From NCBI RefSeq assembly GCF_029945705.1, contig NZ_JAQSDC010000002.1:1-56597 (forward strand): 56,597 bases of DNA. The letters run 5' to 3'. This DNA comes from Methylotenera sp. (GTDB taxonomy: Bacteria; Pseudomonadota; Gammaproteobacteria; Burkholderiales; Methylophilaceae). A program made the translations under genes and the position numbers. The notes below the pieces were generated by a model that worked only from the letters and a program-made list of their open reading frames with translations, did not search any database and was not told the origin of the DNA. Shown in pieces: positions 51,880 to 56,597 of this stretch (the stretch's first letter is position 1; each line of letters starts with the position of its first letter).

Positions 51880-53616
51880 TTGATTCCAGAGAGCTTTATT
51901 CAAGAGTTGTTAAATCGCGTTGATATTGTAGACGTGATTGATAAAATCACGCCCTTGAAAAAAGCCGGGGCGAATTATTCTGCTTGTTGCCCGTTTCACA
52001 ACGAAAAATCCCCTAGTTTTACCGTTAGTCCCACTAAGCAGTTTTATCACTGCTTTGGTTGCGGTGCGCACGGCACTGCCGTTGGTTTTTTAATGGAATA
52101 CCAAGGGTTAAGTTTTGTAGAAGCGATTAATGACCTTGCTCGAATGGTTGGCATGGTTGTGCCGCAAGAAACGCGCGATTCGAACAAGCCTGAGCATAAA
52201 GTGGTGGTAGGTTTACAAGAGTCTTTGCAGCAAGCCGCTCAGTACTACAAAGCGGAACTTAAAAAATCTCCTCGAGCCATTGAATATCTAAAAGCGCGGG
52301 GCTTGAGTGGTCAAGTCGCGGCTAAATTTCAAGTGGGTTACGCGCCTGCGGGTTGGCAGAATTTACAGAGCGTATTCCCTAACTACGATAATGAAGCTTT
52401 GAGTGTTGCGGGCTTGGTGGTAGAGAACGATCAAGGTCGTCGCTATGACCGATTTCGTGATCGGATTATGTTCCCAATTCATGACCAAAAAGGTCAGGTA
52501 ATTGGTTTCGGCGGGCGCGTGATTAATCCAGAAGATACCCCAAAATATTACAATTCACCAGAAACGCCGCTATTTCAAAAAGGCCATGAACTTTACGGTT
52601 TGTTTCTAGCGCGTAGAGCCATTCGCGATGCAGGCCGTGCCTTAGTGGTTGAAGGTTACATGGATGTAGTGGCTTTGGCGCAATATGGTATTGAATACGC
52701 GGTGGCAGCGTTAGGTACGGCCACAACACCATTTCACATTACCAAACTGATGCGTCAAACCGATGAGGTGGTATTTTGCTTTGATGGCGATAAAGCAGGG
52801 CTAACAGCAGCTTGGCGTGCTGCCATGAATGCATTGCCTGCACTTACGGATGGATTGAAGTTGTCATTCCTATTTTTGCCAAAAGAGCATGATCCTGATT
52901 CTTATGTACGTGAGTTTGGCAAAGAAAAATTTGAGGCAGAGATTAAAACGGCAATGCCACTTTCGCAATATATTCTCAAGCATTTAAGTGAGGATAATCC
53001 TTTGCAAAGCCAAGAGGATAAAGTGCGATTTTTGAATGAGGCTGAACCAATTATGCAGCAAATCAATGCGCCGCGAAGCGCCATGTATTTGCGAAAAAAA
53101 GTGGCGGAATTATCAGGGTTATCCATTGATGAAATGCAAAGCTTGCTTAAGTTGCCTAATCTAAACAAAGCGCCAGTACAAGCTAGACCAAAGCTTACGC
53201 GTACGACTAATTCGTTGCATCACCATTTTTGTTTAACCATGATTATGCAGCCCACGCTGGTGGATAAATCTGATTTGCTATGGGTCTCGGGTAGTTCAGA
53301 TGATGAATTATTATTAAGGCAGACTATTGAAACTTGCCTCATGCATCCTCATTCTAAACCAGTAGTGATTATGCGTGAGTTGGAAAATAAAGTTGATGCA
53401 CATATCATTGCTGAAATTAAGAAAGAACTTAATGTGCTTGATGAAACGTTGGATTTAGCACAGGCCATGTCTGGCGCAAGACAGCAATTAAAGCAGCTTT
53501 ATTTACAAAAAAACGAAAGTGCGCTGCTGGCACAGGTCAGCGAAAAGCCTTTAAGCGCGCTGACAGATGATGAGCGAAGTTTACTTAAAAATTTAGGAAG
53601 TAAACCAAAGAAATAG
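51880..53616 (+). CDS. dnaG: DNA primase DnaG
   Basis: Synthesises RNA primers at the replication fork. 578 residues: a zinc-binding domain (CCPFHNEKSPSF...CFGCGAHG, about residues 36-65), an RNAP-like catalytic core with TOPRIM (VVEGYMDVVALAQYG and FDGDKAGLTAAWR) and a C-terminal DnaB-binding helical domain (from about 440). The start is a TTG at 51880 and no ATG is found nearby upstream in frame; the family N-terminus (IPESFIQELLNRVDIV) begins there. The ribosome site is weak. rpoD follows after 161 bp. Confidence 0.97.
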   Translation: MIPESFIQELLNRVDIVDVIDKITPLKKAGANYSACCPFHNEKSPSFTVSPTKQFYHCFGCGAHGTAVGFLMEYQGLSFVEAINDLARMVGMVVPQETRDSNKPEHKVVVGLQESLQQAAQYYKAELKKSPRAIEYLKARGLSGQVAAKFQVGYAPAGWQNLQSVFPNYDNEALSVAGLVVENDQGRRYDRFRDRIMFPIHDQKGQVIGFGGRVINPEDTPKYYNSPETPLFQKGHELYGLFLARRAIRDAGRALVVEGYMDVVALAQYGIEYAVAALGTATTPFHITKLMRQTDEVVFCFDGDKAGLTAAWRAAMNALPALTDGLKLSFLFLPKEHDPDSYVREFGKEKFEAEIKTAMPLSQYILKHLSEDNPLQSQEDKVRFLNEAEPIMQQINAPRSAMYLRKKVAELSGLSIDEMQSLLKLPNLNKAPVQARPKLTRTTNSLHHHFCLTMIMQPTLVDKSDLLWVSGSSDDELLLRQTIETCLMHPHSKPVVIMRELENKVDAHIIAEIKKELNVLDETLDLAQAMSGARQQLKQLYLQKNESALLAQVSEKPLSALTDDERSLLKNLGSKPKK

Positions 53617-53690
53617 CTGTTACGAGGCGAGTTGAGTGCCGCGACATGGAATTATTAGCAGTGCCTGTGGGTCAAAATAGCGTTATTTTC

Positions 53691-53699
53691 TGCTATAAT
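53691..53699 (+). promoter_or_regulatory. Extended -10 promoter of rpoD
   Basis: TGCTATAAT, a perfect extended -10 (TGN-TATAAT), 79 bp before the rpoD ATG. A good -35 is lacking, as expected for extended -10 promoters. It provides rpoD expression independent of dnaG read-through. Confidence 0.75.
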
Positions 53700-53777
53700 A
53701 GAGGGTTACGGAAATTACATTCACCATGCCCATTTTTAAATAAAAACATGGTAATTGCATAAATTAGAGGTGAGTAC

Positions 53778-55715
53778 ATGGCAAGACCAAAGAAAAGCGA
53801 TCAGTTAGCAGAAAAAAATAAAATGGAGTTTGTAAGCCCTGAGCTTCAAGAAGCTAGCGCAGAAGAACGCCGTTCACGTTTAAAATCTCTCATCGTTCTA
53901 GGTAAAGAGCGTGGCTACTTAACCTACGCTGAGATTAACGATCATCTTCCAGATGACGTTCAAAACTCTGAGCAAATCGATGGCATCATCGGCATGATTA
54001 ATGACATGGGTATTCAGGTGTACGAAGAAGCGCCTGATGCTGAAGTGTTGTTAATGTCTGATGCGCCGCCAGCAGTAACTGATGAAGATGCGGTTGAAGA
54101 GGCTGAACAAGCCCTTGCTACAGTAGATTCAGACTTTGGCCGTACAACTGACCCTGTGCGTATGTATATGCGCGAAATGGGTACAGTGGATTTGCTTACC
54201 CGTGAAAGCGAAATTGAAATTGCACGTCGTATTGAAGACGGTCTTAAACACATGGTTCAAGCGATTGCAGCTTGCCCAACGACTATTGCGGCTTTGTTGG
54301 CATTGGTTGATAAAGTTGAAAACGATGAGTTAAGCGTTGATGATTTAGTAGATGGTTTGATTGATTCTGACGTAGGTGCGGTTGCGGATGTTGTGATTGA
54401 AGCTGCCGAAGATGAAGATGAAGATATTGAAGAAAGTGACGAAAGTGAAGATGAGGACGGAGCAAAAGCTGCCGCAATCTCTGCTGAAGCGCTAGCAAAA
54501 CTTAAAGAAGAAGTCGTTAATCGCTTTATGGTAGTGCGTGCTGCGAATAAAAAAATGACTCAGATCTTGCCTTTAAGAGGCTCTCAAGATCCTGAGTATC
54601 AAGCATTGTTATCAGAAATTCTGGTTGAATTAACAGCATTCAGATTCTCACCAAAACAAGTTGAAGGTTTGTGTGATCAGGTGCGTGATTTGGTTGAAAC
54701 TATACGTAGCCATGAACGCAAAGTGCTTGATTTCTGTGTAGAAAAATCAGGTATGCCTAGACTGCACTTCATTAAATCATTCCCAGGTAATGAGAGTAAT
54801 TTAGCTTGGCTAGCAGAAGAGCTGAAAGCGGATAAACCTTACGTTGAGAAGTTAATACGTTATAACCACTCAATTTTAGATCAACAACAGCGTTTAATTG
54901 ATTTAGAAAAAAATGTTGGCATTCCAATCAAAGAGTTAAAAGAAATCAATAAGCAAATGACGACTGGTGAGGCGCGTGCGCGTCGTGCTAAACGTGAAAT
55001 GATTGAAGCTAACTTGCGTTTGGTAATTTCGATCGCTAAAAAGTATACAAACCGTGGTTTGCAATTCCTGGATCTAATTCAAGAAGGCAATATCGGTTTG
55101 ATGAAAGCGGTAGATAAATTTGAATATCGTCGCGGCTTCAAATTCTCAACCTATGCAACATGGTGGATTCGTCAGGCAATTACCCGTTCTATTGCCGACC
55201 AAGCACGTACCATTCGTATTCCTGTGCACATGATTGAAACGATTAATAAAATGAATCGTATCAGCCGTCAGATTTTACAAGAAACGGGTGTAGAGCCAGA
55301 TCCAGCATTACTTGCAGAGAAAATGGAAATGCCTGAAGATAAGATTCGTAAAATCTTAAAAATCAGCAAAGAGCCAATTTCAATGGAAACGCCAATTGGT
55401 GATGATGAAGATTCACATTTAGGTGACTTTATTGAGGATGGTCAAACGTTAGCGCCTGTTGATGCAGCCATTTACGCCAGCTTACGTGATGCGACCAGTG
55501 AAGTGTTGGAGTCATTAACACCACGCGAAGCCAAAGTATTGCGTATGCGCTTTGGTATTGAAATGAATACGGATCATACCTTGGAAGAGGTTGGTAAGCA
55601 GTTTGATGTAACCCGCGAGCGCATTCGCCAAATTGAAGCAAAGGCATTGCGTAAACTACGTCATCCAACGCGCTCAGAAAGATTGCGTAGTTTCTTAGAA
55701 ACAGGGCAAGATTAA
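53778..55715 (+). CDS. rpoD: RNA polymerase primary sigma factor (sigma-70)
   Basis: 645 residues with region 1.1 ([20 protein letters not shown]), region 1.2 ([16 protein letters not shown]), an acidic non-conserved region (~185-245, many Asp/Glu), region 2 ([40 protein letters not shown]), region 3 and region 4.2 HTH ([35 protein letters not shown]). It is full length. A GAGGTGA ribosome site precedes the ATG. A tRNA-Ile2 gene lies 49 bp downstream. Confidence 0.98.
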   Translation: MARPKKSDQLAEKNKMEFVSPELQEASAEERRSRLKSLIVLGKERGYLTYAEINDHLPDDVQNSEQIDGIIGMINDMGIQVYEEAPDAEVLLMSDAPPAVTDEDAVEEAEQALATVDSDFGRTTDPVRMYMREMGTVDLLTRESEIEIARRIEDGLKHMVQAIAACPTTIAALLALVDKVENDELSVDDLVDGLIDSDVGAVADVVIEAAEDEDEDIEESDESEDEDGAKAAAISAEALAKLKEEVVNRFMVVRAANKKMTQILPLRGSQDPEYQALLSEILVELTAFRFSPKQVEGLCDQVRDLVETIRSHERKVLDFCVEKSGMPRLHFIKSFPGNESNLAWLAEELKADKPYVEKLIRYNHSILDQQQRLIDLEKNVGIPIKELKEINKQMTTGEARARRAKREMIEANLRLVISIAKKYTNRGLQFLDLIQEGNIGLMKAVDKFEYRRGFKFSTYATWWIRQAITRSIADQARTIRIPVHMIETINKMNRISRQILQETGVEPDPALLAEKMEMPEDKIRKILKISKEPISMETPIGDDEDSHLGDFIEDGQTLAPVDAAIYASLRDATSEVLESLTPREAKVLRMRFGIEMNTDHTLEEVGKQFDVTRERIRQIEAKALRKLRHPTRSERLRSFLETGQD

Positions 55716-55764
55716 CTAGTCTTGGTTTCAACTCTTAGTTTAGAATAGCGTCTTTAAAAGTTTT

Positions 55765-55843
<79 letters not shown>

Positions 55844-55851
55844 TATAAATC

Positions 55852-55885
55852 AAGGGGTTAGCTTAATTGCTAACCCCTTATTTAT
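55852..55885 (+). terminator. Terminator between tRNA-Ile2 and the integrase
   Basis: AAGGGGTTAGC (55852-55862), a TTAATT loop and GCTAACCCCTT (55869-55879), then ATTTATTTG. The perfect 11-bp stem is flanked by A/T on both sides, so it can serve both the tRNA (+) and the convergent integrase (-). Confidence 0.88.
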
Positions 55886-55904
55886 TTGAAAGTACGACGG
55901 AAGT

Positions 55905-56597
55905 TCAACCGAAATTTAAGCGAGCCAATGGATTAAGTTGAAGTGTTTCTTGGAGATGCTCTGGAGATAGATGTGCATATCGCATAGTCATCGCTAAACT
56001 GTGGTGACCTAGTATTTTCTGAAGAGCAATTATATTACCGCCGTTCATCATGAAATGGCTTGCGAATGTGTGTCTTAGAATATGTGTTAGCTGTCCGACG
56101 GAAAGCTTAAGTTTGGTCTGCTCAATTGCTTCTCTAAATGCTGAATATGCACTTACGAATAGACGTTCTCCATTGCCATTTTTTGCATGATGCTCCATAA
56201 GGTCTTTTTCCAGATCTTCAGAAATAGGAACAGACCTCGCCTTACTTGATTTTGTTTGTACAAATTGGATCAGTCCACCACGTACTTGCGAAATACGTAA
56301 CCCTTCAGCTTCACCCCAGCGTCCACCAGTAGATAAGCAGACCTTAGTTATTAACGTTGCATGAATGTTTTTTGAAATTGAGAGTCGATTTAATAGTACC
56401 GTAAGCTGAGGTAGGGATAGATATGAAAGTTCTTGCTCTTGGATTTTGAATGCTCTTAGCTTAACTAATGGATTTTCTTTTTTCCAATGACCTAACCTTA
56501 TAGTCTCGTTAAAAACTGCTCTAAGATAGGCCTGTTCACGATTCTGACCCCTGTTGAATAAAGTGGACACTACCACTTCAGACAAGCTCTTCCTGTT
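55905..56597 (-). CDS. P2-type tyrosine integrase, 5' part cut by the window edge
   Basis: The visible 230 residues form the C-terminal catalytic domain of a phage-type integrase. Catalytic residues are Arg in TGGRWGEAEGLR, Lys in TKSSKARSVP, the His-x-x-Arg of HILRHTFASHFM, His in LGHHS and the nucleophile Tyr in TMRYAHLSPEH. The NGGNIIALQKILGHHSLAMT stretch resembles P2-family integrases. The reading frame is open through the last base of the window, so the N-terminus lies outside. A TTG at 56585 is only an internal codon. It points toward the tRNA-Ile2 gene, consistent with an integrated prophage or other mobile element to the right. Confidence 0.9.
   Translation of the reverse strand, partial: NRKSLSEVVVSTLFNRGQNREQAYLRAVFNETIRLGHWKKENPLVKLRAFKIQEQELSYLSLPQLTVLLNRLSISKNIHATLITKVCLSTGGRWGEAEGLRISQVRGGLIQFVQTKSSKARSVPISEDLEKDLMEHHAKNGNGERLFVSAYSAFREAIEQTKLKLSVGQLTHILRHTFASHFMMNGGNIIALQKILGHHSLAMTMRYAHLSPEHLQETLQLNPLARLNFG

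Noticed and set aside
56583-56585. TTG as true start of the terminal integrase
   Set aside because: The frame is open to the window edge, and the visible part lacks the N-terminal domain needed for DNA binding.

Overview
The window is a gene-dense, moderately AT-rich stretch of a bacterial chromosome, most likely from a betaproteobacterium of the methylotroph family Methylophilaceae (Methylotenera-like). That placement is inference. It rests on conserved gene orders (FmdB-DUF502-aspS, ruvCAB-ybgC-tol-pal-cpoB, rpsP-rimM-trmD-rplS, rpsU-dnaG-rpoD), on a SoxYZ-type carrier of the kind associated with PQQ dehydrogenases, and on an NtrC/sigma-54 type glnA promoter.

Layout. 1-2141 holds glnA and a DUF4124 gene on the minus strand, behind a well-preserved nitrogen-control promoter region (2142-2514). 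2515-4572 holds rhodanese, aroE and mtgA. 4576-10873 holds DUF2798, uvrA, a YajR-like MFS transporter, ssb, an FmdB zinc ribbon and DUF502, followed by aspS to 12745. 12762-15926 is a mixed block: an orphan gene with a HEPN-like motif, apt, a VOC protein, a SoxYZ fusion and yjbQ. 16017-22947 is an iron-acquisition island with two Fur-box promoters, two small paralogous unknown proteins, hemP, tonB-exbB-exbD, a Fiu-like TonB-dependent receptor, a PiuC hydroxylase, a PepSY protein and a cytochrome b561. 23012-25258 holds a CBS protein, an EamA transporter and yebC.

The ruvC-ruvA pair (25322-26537) is separated from ruvB (33902) by five genes: a DUF4349 lipoprotein, an AI-2E-family permease, and a tight trio of TonB-dependent receptor, periplasmic binding protein and membrane GGDEF/EAL protein. 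The Tol-Pal envelope system (ybgC-tolQRAB-pal-cpoB) runs to 40464 and is followed by queE and queC. The rpsP-rimM-trmD-rplS operon (42155-44558) has an unusually long S16 and a duplicated trmD start. Then come ogt-xerD, a histidine phosphatase lipoprotein, a repeat-filled intergenic stretch, a NERD-domain gene, folB, plsY, tsaD, and the rpsU-DUF3144-yqeY-dnaG-rpoD cluster.

The window ends at a tRNA-Ile2 (CAT) gene facing a P2-type integrase that runs off the edge. This is probably the border of a prophage or other integrative element. The most interesting accessory signals are the Fur-controlled small proteins upstream of tonB, the receptor/binding-protein/c-di-GMP operon inside the ruv locus, the HEPN-like orphan, and the integrase-tRNA junction.
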